This document shows, in pieces, positions 25,415 to 39,408 of a DNA stretch of 64,000 nucleotides. Source of the DNA: Cristatella mucedo. Its lineage: Eukaryota; Bryozoa; Phylactolaemata; Cristatellidae. A program made the translations under genes and the position numbers. Where the stretch lies: contig WPIO01000002.1 of assembly GCA_009760855.2 (NCBI GenBank), forward strand, positions 2,137,501-2,201,500, written 5' to 3'. The first letter of the stretch is position 1. Each line of letters opens with the position of its first letter. The notes beneath the pieces are model-generated. The model was not told the DNA's origin and made no database searches. It worked only from the letters and a program-made list of their open reading frames with translations.

Positions 25415-26648
25415 CAGTAGTCACGTGCGTGCGAAGGGTGAGGAAATGCCAAAACTCCGCAGATAGTCAACGTTAGTGAGGGTTGTATCGTATAGTGCCT
25501 GCATGTACTGTGGCAGCTGCACAATCCCGCTTTGTATTGTTTGGGAATTCGCTTTTGCCGTACATTCCTATGAGTGCTGTCTCAGCGTGCACTCAGTAAA
25601 TGCTGATTTGCACTTCAGTGAAGGGCTATTGGTGTGTACTGTTTTTGTACGCATCATTGTATCAATTATACAACCTGAGGATTGTAATTATGTAATAATC
25701 TTAGTACTAGGTTCGGCATAAATGCGGTTTGAATCCTGCTTTTTGTCCGACATGCTCGGACTGATTCACTTGTCATTAATGGGCATTAATCGACTAGCAA
25801 GCGCTGATGCCTGGGCGCTTTGCAGCTGGTCGGGGACCATTGCCTTGCACAATGCCATTCTGTGAGTTAACATCTTGTACGACTCAAAAGCAAGATATGG
25901 AAATCCATCGGGATGTGTGTTTCGCAAGCATTATTTAGCACCTCGATCATTATGAAAATCAGCTGTTTTCTCTTTCAGTGCGTCCTCGGCCAGAGACGTA
26001 CCCACAAATAACTCAAAATGAGCTTGGCCTTGAGATTTCGTCCGGTACGGCCAATCATGAATAGGATGCCAGAAGGTGCCTGCCTCGGTGGCCAGAATCT
26101 GCCAGATAGTCTATCCAGCCACTCTCTCTCCTTTTTAGACCTGTGAGCTCACCTAAGAGCTTCGCTAGTACGAACTGAAAGTTTGAGCAGACTAAAGTAA
26201 GTGGGCATCTCCCTCTGAAGATGGAACGGATGGTAGGGAGGTAGAGCTGGCCGTTGTTTTCTGAGTGCGAACTGCAATTCGAATTGCAGCCTGATGAACC
26301 CAGCCCGTGATTCTTTGTGCAACACTCCCAAAACCTGGAGCTCACTCCCGACTGACTTTCTCCTCGGCATTTGCTGGGTCCGTCGGCTGCCCTTTGTTTG
26401 CCTATGTGTGACCATATACTGAGTGCCCAGAAGATTTAGTTCTCTTAGGGGCGTGGTGCAAATTATTAAAGCTGACCTTAGTCAAGTTCTTCGATGTGAT
26501 AACAGAAATGACTGCACCTTCACCATCGTGGACCGAAAAAAAGTCTTAGCACCCCACCCACAGTATGCGAATTATGTGCAGATGCTTTCACTCCTGAAGC
26601 TGGTGACTGAATGCCTTCTAACTCCGCGTTAAGCTGTTAATGCTCACC
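25415..26648. other. Intergenic downstream of ALG10
   Basis: Holds the ALG10 3' UTR, whose end I cannot place because no AATAAA is evident. It contains one 18-bp perfect palindrome, CTGCAATTCGAATTGCAG, at about 26,271-26,288. No coding region is supported. Confidence 0.4.
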
Positions 26649-26656
26649 CTCTAGTG
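26649..26656. repeat. Target-site duplication of the hAT MITE, left copy
   Basis: CTCTAGTG, repeated exactly at 26,974-26,981 immediately after the right terminal repeat. Confidence 0.9.
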
Positions 26657-26973
26657 CAGCGGTTTTCAACCTCGTGACCCCTTTGGGGGTCGAGCACACG
26701 AGTCGCCTAAGACCATCAGAAAACACGCATTTCCGATTGTCCTTTCCCATAATTGCAAATTGTTTTGTGATTAATCACTATGCTTCAATTTGTAAAAAAA
26801 TTTAATTTGTTCAATTTGTAACAATGCAAATATATCCTGCATATACATTACAGTTCATTGTAGCAAAATTACAGTTATGAAGTAGCAACGAAAATAATTG
26901 TATGGTTGGGGATCACCACAACATGAGGAACTGTATTAAAGGGTCGTGGCATGAAGAAGGTTGAGAACCATGG
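26657..26973. mobile_element. SPIN-like non-autonomous hAT element (MITE), 317 bp
   Basis: An exact 8-bp target duplication CTCTAGTG flanks the element (26,649-26,656 and 26,974-26,981), the hallmark of hAT insertion. The 5' end CAGCGGTTTTCAACC and 3' end GGTTGAGAACCATGG form imperfect terminal inverted repeats. Internal blocks match my memory of the SPIN (SPACE INVADERS) consensus: GACCCCTTTGGGGGTCGA, GTCGCCTAAGACCATC, GAAGTAGCAACGAAAATAAT, GGGGATCACCACAACATGAG and GGAACTGTATTAAAGGGTCG. SPIN is known for horizontal transfer among tetrapods and some invertebrates. There is no transposase ORF, so it needs an autonomous partner. Short internal losses near both ends are visible. The identification is from recall and should be aligned. 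Confidence 0.9.
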
Positions 26974-26981
26974 CTCTAGTG

Positions 26982-27334
26982 CGTACACACAGAATACCAG
27001 TAAATTGAAGAACGCACCCTCCAGCAACAATTGCGTAATTCTTTGATTTGCAAACTAGTGAATTTCCATTGAATGTTTATTACATTGGACCGTAGGGGCG
27101 GTGCGGCAGAAGCACCCACGAGTGCAATTTCTGCCCTCAGCCATTATTGCCTCTTGCCAAGTGCTCGCTTATCCACATTGAACGAGGCTGATACCAAGGT
27201 ATGCGTAGCTGGGCTTACGGTCTGTCTATGCGCAGGTCATGAAATCGCCTCATTGCTGGTCATCTTACCGTAGTCGGCGGAGGTCAGTTCTAGCAAGTAA
27301 GCTTCTCATTGTTTCGTTTGTATTTCCGTCTACA
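26982..27334. other. Intergenic, nothing recognised
   Basis: Short open frames only. Confidence 0.4.
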
Positions 27335-27580
27335 ACTTCACAAAGCCACAAAGAATGTGGACGTTACGCAGGACCGTTTTGTGTATCTAGCGGTTAAGGT
27401 GCTCAAGGTCTGACTGAGGTCGTGGGCTCGAGCCCCGAGGCATATGTGAAGCGCCTGAATAGAAATTAAGTTCTCTTGGGGCGTAGTATATGTCGTTGCG
27501 TAAGAATTGTGGACGTGAAATCCGCAATCCTACAGAGCAAAAGCTTCCGTCGCCAACGGTCTTTAAGCGCACGTTGTAAT
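27335..27580 (-). mobile_element. LINE-B fragment interrupted by a SINE-1 piece
   Basis: The LINE-B 3' UTR (CAACTTCACAAAG to TTACGCAGGACCGTTTTGTG, about 27,335-27,386) and a LINE-B coding remnant (GTCGTTGCGTAAGAATTGTG, then AGCAAAAGCTTCCGTCGCCA, about 27,490-27,575) lie on the minus strand. They are separated by a plus-strand SINE-1 segment at about 27,389-27,485. Confidence 0.75.
27389..27485 (+). mobile_element. SINE-1, partial, nested in LINE-B
   Basis: Reads TAGCGGTTAAGGTGCTCA, GAGGTCGTGGGCTCGAGCC, then TGAAGCGCCTGAATAGAA and TTCTCTTGGGGCG. The 5' end and the A/T tail are missing. Confidence 0.8.
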
Positions 27581-27705
27581 CGTTCGACTACTCATGCATT
27601 GCAATTGCTAAACAATAATTGTCCATGTCCACGGCAATACGCATAGTATACACCTAGCTCGTTGCAAATGCGTGTGGTTTCCTCATGACTCATGCACTCT
27701 CAATA

Positions 27706-28985
27706 ATAATAATAATAATAATATTGCACTTGATAAAGCGCCCTCAGAGAACTTAATCTCTTTCTAGGCGCTTTACATTTGCTGCAAAGTGATACGCAAT
27801 AGAATAGTAAGTAAAATCATGCTTGAAAAACAAACAAAATGAATAACATGGTTAGGGGTTACGTGCACTGGGTCAGCATGCAAATGTGGTTAGTGGCAGC
27901 ATGAACAGTGTCAGCACGCATAAGCACATCGAGGACGAATCACAAGGACCCACTAAATGCTGTCCTAAATAGGTATGTTTTTAAGTTTCTTTTAAATGTG
28001 GTCAGGTCAGGGGATGTTCTGATGCAGGTCGGGAGGGAGTTCCAGGCTGTGGGAGCATACGAGCTAAATGCACGGTCTCCAAAGGATTTAAGGTTTGTAC
28101 GAGGTATTTCTAGACTGTTGGATTCCGAAAAGCGAGTGGTACGATGCTTGGCCTGATGGGGTAGTATATCTGAGAGATAGGCTGGAGCCAAAGAATGAAG
28201 AGACCTAAAAGTGAGCGACAAAACCTTGAAGTCAATCCGTTGCTTGACTGGTAACCAGTGCAGGTCGGCGAGAAGTGGAGTAATGTGGCAACTGCGACGC
28301 TCTCACGACAGACAAGCCTAGCTGCAGAGTTTTGCACCAGCTGCAATCGCCTGATCGCACATGCTGGTAGGCCAGTAAGCAGTGAGTTGCAGAAGTCGAG
28401 ACGAGATGTCACGAATGCATGGACCAACTTGGACGTGGTATCCTTATCTAAACAAGCCCTAATTTTAGCAATGTTATGAAGCTGAAAATAGGCTGATTTG
28501 ACTGTGGAGCTGATGTGGTCGTCTAACGAGAGGTCGCTTTGGAATATGACACCTAGATTTCAAGCTGATGCACCTGGAGATATGCTGGCAGAGCCAATTT
28601 TGAAAGTCAGCCTTTCCAATTTCTGAATAACACTGGGTTTGCCCATAACTAGTAAGTTAGTTTTATCATCGTTTAGTTTTAGAAAATTTGCTGCCATCCA
28701 TGATCGGATGTCATCAATGCATGCAGCAAGTGAGTTGAGAGAATTTGAGGTGCTCGAAGGCTGGGAGGGATCAAAGCAAAGGTACAACTGAGTGTCATCC
28801 GCATAGAAGTGAAAGCCTAGATTGTGCTTGGCAATCACATCAGCGAGAGGGAGAGTATAAACGGTGAAAAGGACCGGACCTAGCACGGAGCCCTGAGGTA
28901 CTCCATATTTTAGAGGTACTTCAGATGATCTTTGTCCATTCACGTCAATACTCTGGAGTCTCCCACTGAGATAGGACCTGAACCA
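27706..28985 (-). mobile_element. LINE-A copy, RT to 3' end
   Basis: Minus-strand pieces in order: VPQGSVLGPVLF and HFYADDTQLYLCF (RT catalytic YADD, about 28,800-28,880), NFLKLNDDKTNLLVMGK, SRLDFCNSLLTGLP, LVQNSAARLV, AYLSDILPHQAKH and SFGDRAFSSYAPTAWNS. The 3' UTR and hairpin follow, ending in the (AAT)n tail at 27,706. A few frameshifts and one stop break the ORF. It is 5'-truncated within the RT. Confidence 0.9.
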
Positions 28986-29109
28986 CTGCAGAGCAGTGCC
29001 AGTGATGCCCAGGCGAGATCAATCGTTGTTAATGCGCATTAAAAGACATTTTTTTTCTGTGGGTGCCTAAGCATAACTTCATATTGAGTCTTCATTAATA
29101 TGCCAAGGT

Positions 29110-30800
29110 ATGCTCGCTTCAATCGAGGAATTATTATCTTCCGTTGCACTGGAAATTTTTAGAGGCTCCTTTCAAAAAGGCTGTATTCAGGCACCTGCCC
29201 GAGGAAGCAACACTAAACCAAGTGAACTTGGGCAACTTCCGCCCAGTCTCCCTTCAACAGTTTCTATCAGACAGTGGAAAGAGTCGTGGCAGCCCAGCCG
29301 AACTCATATATTGAAGCTTTAAACCTTGCTAGTAAGTTCCAGTCTCCTTTCAGAGCTTACCATTCCACAGAGTAAGTATTGCTTCGGGTGCATAACGACC
29401 TACATAAGAATGCAGACATGGATAGAGTTTATCTGCTTGTTTTGCTCGATCTTTCGGCAGTTGTTGACACTACCAATCAACAAGTCCATCTTGAGCGCTT
29501 CTCATCTCGCCTGGGCATCTCTCGCACTGCATTGAAATGGTTCAGTTCCTATCTCAGCGGGAAACTCCAGAGTATTGATGTGAATGGACAAAGATCATCC
29601 GAGCAACCTCGGAAATATAGGGTACCTCAAGCCTTTGTGCTTGGTTCTGTTATTTTCCTCGGTATAACATTTCCCTCTTGCCGATGTGATTGCCAAGAAC
29701 AATCTAGGCTTTCACTTCTATGCAGTTGACACTCGACCGCACCTTGGCCTTTATCCCTCCCAGCCCTCCAGCACGTCGAATTCTCTCAACGCCTATGCTG
29801 CATATTTTGATGACATCCGCATATGGGTGGTACCAAACTTTCTTGAATTTAATGAAAATAAAACCAACTAACTTGCTATCGGCAAAACAAGTGTGATTCA
29901 GAAATCAGAAAGGTTAGAAATGCTCACGATCGGCTCTGCCAGCATATCTCCTGTTGAATCCGCACGAAATGTAGGTGTCGTGTTCCAAAGTGACCTTTCA
30001 TTAGACGACTACATCAACTCCACAGTCAAGTCTTTCAGCTACGTAACATGGCTAAAATTCGGGCTTGCTTAGACAGGAATACTACATCCAAATTGGTCCA
30101 TGCATTTGTGACATCCCGTCTTGACTTCTGTAACTCACTGCTTGCTGGTCCGCCGACCTGTGCTATCGAGCGCTTACAGCTGGTGCAAAACACTGCAGCT
30201 AGGCTTCGCTTTCGTGAGCGTCACAGTTGCTACATCACACAACTACTTCTCGCCGACCTGCACTGGCTTCCAGTCAAGCAACGCATCAAATTCAAGGTTT
30301 GTCACTCACTTTTAAGTCCCTTCATTCTCTGGCTCCAGTCTACCTATCAGATCTACGCCCCCACCAGGGTAAGCATCATTCCACACGCATGTCGGAATCT
30401 AATTGTTTACCTATACCTCGTAAAAACCTCAAATCCTTTTGAGACATTGCCTTGAGTTCGTATGCTCCCAAAGCCTGAGACTCACTGCCAACTTGCATCA
30501 CGACATCTTTTGACTTTACCTCATTTAAAAAGAAACTAAACACGCATCCCTATTAAAGCAGTTAGTGGGTCCCCGCGATTCGTCGTTTATATGTTTATGC
30601 GTGCTGACAATATGCATGCTGCTACTAACCATACTTGCATGCTGACCCTGTGCTTGTTACCCCTAAATATAATTTTTCCTTGTTGCTTATTATGCGTGCT
30701 ACCAATAACCATGCGATCGTGTTTCCGTTACAGCCAATGTAAAGTGCCTAGAAATAGATTGAGTTGTCTGACGGCGCTATATGAAGTGCATTATTATTAA
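29110..30800 (+). mobile_element. LINE-A copy, RT to 3' end, head-to-head with the previous copy
   Basis: Plus-strand pieces: VNLGNFRPVSLLQQF (about 29,215), LVLLDLSAVVDTTNQ (normally lvLLDlSaAFDTiDH), a YFYAVDTRPHLGL relic of the YADD box, SRLDFCNSLLAG, LVQNTAARL and LHWLPVKQRIKFKV. The 3' UTR and hairpin end with a short ATTATTA tail near 30,800. Frameshifts and stops are more numerous than in the neighbouring minus-strand copy. Confidence 0.88.
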
Positions 30801-31139
30801 TTGCGCGATACACCGGTGCTTTAGCGGCCGATGGCTGCACGAAAAATGTCATGCATTTGTAAAGGCTTCATAAAGAACGCACCGGCGTTAGGACAAAAGT
30901 TGCCAAATTATCAGCAACAAATTTTTATGAAAAATCTTTTGTCACCAGAGTTTAGGCGGTGAGTTTTCTAGCTGCAGGTTTACGCAAAAATAGTTTCCGT
31001 GTTGCTAAGAGAACCACTTTTTTTAACGTGGCACTGAATATGTGTCCGTCATTTTCGACTGCTGGAAAGCTATTAAATATTAAGCTAAAATTATTAATAT
31101 TATTATTGAGTGGACTGCTGGTTTAGGGAAACTTTGAAA

Positions 31140-31262
31140 AGTCTTAACGATCCAGGTAGTGGTTCTAGTCCCGCAGCCAGCCATCCTGGTTTGCCCACTG
31201 CAAGCGGTGTTGACAGCCGTAAAGTATCTTCTGCCGCTACATAAACGAGACTATTAGGTCAG
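31140..31262 (+). mobile_element. SINE-2 copy, degenerate
   Basis: GGTTCTAGTCCCGCAG corresponds to the B box, followed by GCCCACTGCAAGCGGTGTTG, ACAGCCGTAAAG and the tail. The A-box region is poorly kept. Confidence 0.6.
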
Positions 31263-31381
31263 CTGATCTTTACATTTTTAACTTTAAACGCGGCTCGTGG
31301 ATAGGACGTGAAATCTAGGAGACGCGAATCGTCCGCGAGTGCTCTCATCCCTTTCTTAGAGACGCGCTCTGAGAAATACCA

Positions 31382-31387
31382 TTTATT
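31382..31387 (-). promoter_or_regulatory. Poly(A) signal of the alpha-tubulin gene
   Basis: AATAAA on the minus strand, about 140 nt past the tubulin stop codon, in the context GCTGCTAATAAATGG. Confidence 0.75.
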
Positions 31388-31527
31388 AGCAGCACGTCCA
31401 GGCGAAGATGAAGATTGCTGGTGCCGCTCGCTCGCGCCAGCTCCGTCGATTCGTCGTCGATTCGTCGTCGCTCGTTCATTCATCGTCGTCGCTTCGTCGC
31501 TCAGCGGCGGCGGCGGCCTAGACCCTG

Positions 31528-34448
<2,921 letters not shown>

Positions 34449-34551
34449 TTTGACTGACGACGCGACGATGATCGACTGACTGCCCGAAGTCGGAAAAAAA
34501 CTTGAGCAAAGGTCTCTTCTCTCGCCTCGACCGCTAAAGAGTCTGCGTGAG

Positions 34552-34595
34552 TGCCCCGCGAAGCGGCCTCGCCACCCGCCCGCATCTTATATTGT
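34552..34595 (-). promoter_or_regulatory. TATA-type core promoter of alpha-tubulin
   Basis: On the minus strand ACAATATAAGATG places TATAAG at 34,591-34,586. A CTCACG initiator-like site lies about 35-40 nt downstream (about 34,552). This leaves a 5' UTR of about 100 nt before the ATG at 34,448. Prediction from sequence only. Confidence 0.6.
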
Positions 34596-34599
34596 CCTC

Positions 34600-36461
34600 G
34601 GCAGGACCGCGTGACTCGAAAGATGTTTTGCGCCCTACGGCGCCATCGCGCTCTCCGCTGGGAATCTTATTTCGTTAATTAGTCGGGGCAATATTGAGCG
34701 GCTTAATGGCCCCGATCGGGCGCCCGCCACCACCCAACGAAGCGCCGATCGATGCAGCGGCGTATGCCTCAGGGCCGCTGCCAATCCATCGTCGGCCCGG
34801 CGCATGTTGGGGACGCTCTCCGGATGTGTAGAAGGACAGACGACCTGCGAAATGGACGCCACAATTTGAAGGGTCAATTTAGAGCGTCGAGAGCACCCTG
34901 CGCCCTGCGCCCGCGCTCTGGCGGCGGCGGCCCAAAGTCAGTGGCCACGGTTCCCCGCCGCAGTCCAATCGTTGGCGGCCGCTGACCTCTGACCGCTGGC
35001 CTCGCGACGTAAGCGAAGCGCCGACCCAACGGCGACGCGTCGAACGACACATTCGGGAGTTGAACCGGAAGGGGCGCCGGGGTGCGCGGGCTTGGAAAAA
35101 TTGGGCGCTCGTTTTCCGACGCAGAGGACAGAGAGCTCTGTCGATCGGATGCCGGACTGCTGACGCGCAGTCGAGGCAGAGACCGACGGCCGTCGGAGGA
35201 AGCTCGTCTGAGCGGTAATCGTCGTGCACTCGACGACCTCGTAGACGCCAAGAGGGGAGTGCATCTTCCGTTCTGAGCGCCGCCTCCGAACTTATAAGCC
35301 AGCCGTTCTTGTTACGTCGTGCGCCAATGCGCTGCTGATGGCAAGCAACCTACAGGACTCACACTGGATACCATCCCGCTCGCGAAGCGCGGCCGCGCCA
35401 GTAGCAGCGCCTCCTACTAGCGCTTCCTCCGCCGAGTGGGAGGGGCTGCTACTCCACGCACTGCACTTCTGCTTCCTTCCTCCCTCCGCCGAGCCGGCTC
35501 GGCTGAAGGCTTAGGCGGTAGCTCTTCGCCGCACTCTAACGGTCCGTGCCAGCTCGGGCGGAAGACGGGAGCTCCCGATCGCCTGCCGGGTCTCCGGGTA
35601 ATATCGTTCTCGTGCGAGCGGCGCCGGCTTCGCCGAAAAAAGAACGACCGACCGCTTCGATTGGCGAGGCGCCTTCGTGCGGGCGCATTTCCATCGATCG
35701 TCGACCGTCGCTGCGGCCGAAGAGCCTAATTTCATTCGAGCTCGCGACGCGGCTCTAGCGAAGTTAGCGGGACGCGGCGGGAGCAATTAAACTCGCCGCC
35801 AGAGTGCGGCGAGACGCCCTGCCCGCCCGCGGCGTGGCCGCCGCCCCTGTCCCTGTGCCCAATGATCCGCCGCGGACCGGACGGCGGCGAGCTGCAGCTG
35901 CAGCAGACGACGAGACGCGGGCTCGCAGTTCGAGTCTTCTTCGGCGCTTGTTGGCGACGGCGGCTCTACCGCGGCGGCCAAGCCGACGGCGGCGGCGGCG
36001 GGGGGGGGCGGGGCGCGAGGCGTGCGAGAGTCCCGAGCGTGGGTGGCAAACGGCGAGCGAATCGGCTCCGACGATGCCGGACTCACGCCTACTCGCGCCG
36101 CTCCCACTCTGACTCCTCCGACAGCGACCGCAAGAGTCGCCAGCCCTAGTCCCGCTAGCTCGCTCGTGTACCTGCGCACCGTCCGCTTCGGCTGGTCCGT
36201 ACGTGCCCGCCGCCCTTCGCTCGGCGGCGCCCGGAGACGACGCCTAGTGTCACTCTCCAAGGTTTTTTTTGCAGCGACCCCTTGAGCGAGGCGCGCAGTA
36301 CCGAGCGCTTGGCGGCGTGGCCGGCATGTCTCGTTCTATCTCGTTCTATCTTATTCGCGGGGTGAGTGCGCTGTCTGTTCGCGAGTCGCCAGGTTAGACG
36401 CATTCGCTCGCGCCACGTCCTGGAAATGCCGCCTCGCATGGTTGAGTGATGCATCTTGGTT
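34600..36461. other. GC- and CpG-rich interval upstream of alpha-tubulin
   Basis: Strongly GC-rich, with overlapping Arg/Ala/Pro-rich open frames on both strands that reflect composition. No domain or splice structure is seen. It may include CpG-island promoter sequence, and TTATAAG words occur near 35,292 and 36,475. Confidence 0.45.
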
Positions 36462-36646
36462 CAGCCGACTCCGCTTATAAGCGTACGCTAGGGCCGGAAA
36501 CTAGGCATTCTTATATTTGGACTATTTCCATGTGTTTTGCAAATGCGGAGTGAGGCTAATATTGCCTCAAAATCTGGGGCACAGAGCTGCTATCCTTACA
36601 AGCGGAGTACTCTTACGTCAGATATTCTTATATGCGGAGTCGACTG
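36462..36646. mobile_element. Small pogo/Tigger-like MITE, about 185 bp
   Basis: The ends are imperfect inverted repeats: left CAGCCGACTCCGCTTATAAG and right, reversed, CAGTCGACTCCGCATATAAG. CAGTCGACTC-type ends are typical of pogo/Tigger elements, which insert at TA. The right flank is TA but the left flank is TT, so the target duplication is not proved. No coding capacity. Confidence 0.55.
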
Positions 36647-37394
36647 TATTCTGCCAGATTTAGGCGCGCCCCATCAATTACCTTACCATGAACTGCCAGG
36701 AACCCAGTCGCAAGTCATCTGACAACGAGCATCGAACAGACGCGAGCGAGATGCCCTCGGTCGACCGACGAGCGGTGCCATGACGATCGCGTCTCTTTTT
36801 TTTTACGCGATTAATTAGATTCGTCGCCCACCGAAGGACCCGGAGCAATTGCTGTTATCGTTGCTTCTCGTTTTGAGAGAATAAACCCGCGAGAGAATAA
36901 ACCCGCGCGATTCTCGAAGTGTAGTTGCCGCGACGACGCGTAGCTCAGAGCGTCCGCCGACGACCAGCACCACCATTGTATTTCACCGCGCGCGGAGCAG
37001 GAAGGAAGCACGACTCTATCAATATCTATCTCGCCCATCGTACGGCTCTACCTTCCCGCGACAGCTCACGTGCCGCGTCGATCACGTGAGCGACTCGTGT
37101 CGTTTAGCGCCGGCAAGTGAAACGGCGGCATCCTCAGACTCAGGGATCGTTAACTGTCTTCCATCTCAACTGACGTATTCTCTTACTCATGTTTCGAGGA
37201 ATTAAAGCCCTAAGTGTCGGGGAAAAGGATTTAAAATTTCGTCATTTCGAGTACGACGCCTAATTCAAAAGGCAAATGCGTCAGAAACGAAATCTCAAGT
37301 TTTGACGTTGGGCATATGATCAGATCAACTTTAAAAGAAAAATCAATCTGTAAAACAGGTTGATACCGGAACGAGTCCTTCGACCTCGCTAACA
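36647..37394. other. Intergenic, nothing recognised
   Basis: Short open frames only. One local duplication GCGAGAGAATAAACCC lies at about 36,875-36,905. Confidence 0.4.
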
Positions 37395-37543
37395 TGAGCT
37401 TATTTGTATAGCGTCGTGAGAGTACTTAATCTCTCAATTCAGGCGCTTCATATTCAGGCGCCACGGAGCTCGAGCCCACGACCACGGCCAATCCTTGGTC
37501 GGTCGGAGCGAGCCAGCAACTTAACCACTGGGCCAAACCGACG
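37395..37543 (-). mobile_element. SINE-1 copy
   Basis: Minus strand: tail side TTGTATAGCGTCGTGAGAG, B-box block GAGCTCGAGCCCACGACC, A-box side CTTAACCACTGGGCCAAAC. Confidence 0.85.
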
Positions 37544-38456
37544 CGGCGACGCGGTGAATATAATGCCGGAGCAGGGCCGTTTCTCGGGGAGACTTCAAAA
37601 ATAGCAACTACGAAGCCTTTAGCGGACACCAGACCTTCACGCGAAACCAAGGAGCCAGCAAAAAAAATCTCTAAATAATGGCACATCACCTAGGTCAACC
37701 GCACGCCTGATAATAATGGCGAAACGCCAACACTGAGTCGCACCCTCCAAGCCGCCGACCGGAGAGGTTTAGCTGTGGCGAGCGGGTATCCTAGTATAGC
37801 CTCGCTTTGCTTACGTGCCACGCATTTTTAACACGCGTTTCGCTACGCGCACCACCATAGGAAGGGAATAATGTAGGAGACGGCGCTAAAGTTAGCTTTC
37901 TTATGCAAGTTTCAGGCGCCGCTGGACTGAGAACAGCAAAACATAAACGGGTTCCGCACAAGCCGCTCAGATCTCAAAATTGTGACGGCAGCGATTACAG
38001 ATTCTTGAAAGTAAATCCGGGGAGAAAAGAAGGACCGGAAAAGCTGCCAGAACTAGCTAACGCCATTAATTACTAGCCTCTACATTTTTAATTTACGTCC
38101 CGTAAATCATGTTAACGGAAGTCACCTTCTGCGTCCTTAACGTCCCGTAAATGGTAGACGGAAAGAGAGCTCAATGGGAAATCAATGTATATTAAACGGC
38201 AGAATTGGGAGATCCGCAAGCAAGAGGCAGAAATAGCTCGGAGAGCTCTGAATGACTATTTACTTCCACACGCGTCCGACGAGCTTCTAAGGAGCGCTAA
38301 TTTCCGTATAAAATATAAGAGTCCGCCCGCCATTGTACATGGCCGAGTCTTTCCTACCGACGGATCAAGACGATAGAGAAAGAGAGAGAACAGCGAGCTG
38401 AATGAATGCGAAATAGTGGCGGACAAAGACAAGAGGTGAAAACAGCGGAGGAAACC
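37544..38456. other. Intergenic, nothing recognised
   Basis: No gene or known repeat. A short word CGTCCCGTAAAT occurs twice (about 38,096 and 38,142). Confidence 0.4.
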
Positions 38457-38615
38457 GAGCTAGTTTGGTCTAGCGGTTAAGGTGCTCGCCCTGACTTAGG
38501 TCTGACTGAGGTCGTGGGCTCGAGCCCCGAGGCATAGGTGAAGCACCTGAATAGAGATTAAGTTCTCTTGGGGCGCTATATAAATGAATTATATTATATT
38601 ATTATTATTATATCA
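38457..38615 (+). mobile_element. SINE-1 copy, best preserved
   Basis: A box TGGTCTAGCGG at 38,466-38,476 fits TRGYNNANNNG. B-box region GTGGGCTCGAGCCCC. The tail AAGCACCTGAATAGAG, TTCTCTTGGGGCGCTATAT, then AATGAATTATATTATATT ends in ATT repeats. It serves as the reference for the family here. Confidence 0.9.
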
Positions 38616-39337
38616 TATATTATAAGCCTCTCGGCGCCGAGCGAGCTGCAGAAACTGAGTGCAGCAGGAAGTGACCGAAGAAGAAGCCCTGGATGCTTCG
38701 CTCTGTCTGAATGCTGAGTGAACGCCTCACTTACAAGGCACGTGACCTGTACGTATATATACATATGCCAAGTCAGCAATAGGAAGGTGCGCGCAGCTCA
38801 CACTTGAGGTCGCGGTCTCGAGCGTCGGTAAGAAGGCCGGGCGCACCAGCTTGATCAGCTCACACTCGGATCTGCATTATTATGCAACACCGGAGTTTTC
38901 CATGTGACTTTTCACACGCGAAAGCTTGCGTTCCTCAAGATTTCTCGCACTCGCGCTGTATCGTCGAATGATCGAAGCTCTAAGAAGCCGTTGACAGGCG
39001 GAACAAGTTGACGTTCCAAAAGCGTCGAGCGCGAAGTCATCCGGCATCTGCCATCGGAGATTCGAGACGCGAGCAACTCCCCAAAACACTCCGACAAAAG
39101 GTAGCAGTGCAGCCCCCCCCCACGGCGGGTTAAAAAATAAAATTAAACATCGACGCAGAAACGCGGGGGGGGGGGCCAGTTCAGTGACGAGCGCTGCAAT
39201 CCGGCGCATGGAGTTAGCTCCTGCTGGCTTCTGGACGCTGGTTTTTTATTGGGAAAAAATACTTCGTCGCGGTTTCGTCGCGTGGACGACGTGTGTCCGA
39301 AGCCTCGCGGCGTAAGTACTCGTGCTTTAGTGCTTCC
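38616..39337. other. Intergenic, nothing recognised
   Basis: Short open frames. G-run and C-run tracts at about 39,112 and 39,165 are homopolymers without context. Confidence 0.4.
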
Positions 39338-39408
39338 TTTGCAGCATACGTAAAGTGCCTAGAAAGAGAATACGCTCCCCGAGGGCACTACATAAATGTA
39401 TTATTAGT
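39338..39408 (+). mobile_element. LINE-A tail
   Basis: TTTGCAGCATACGTAAAGTG, hairpin, then TACATAAATGTATTATTAG. Confidence 0.7.

Noticed and set aside
26420-26460. Possible SINE-1 tail (TTTAGTTCTCTTAGGGGCG)
   Set aside because: Only about 20 matching bases and no head; too short to claim.
35787-36260. 157-codon minus-strand frame in the GC-rich upstream region of alpha-tubulin
   Set aside because: Low-complexity Arg/Ala/Pro composition with no domain or ATG context; expected by chance at this GC.
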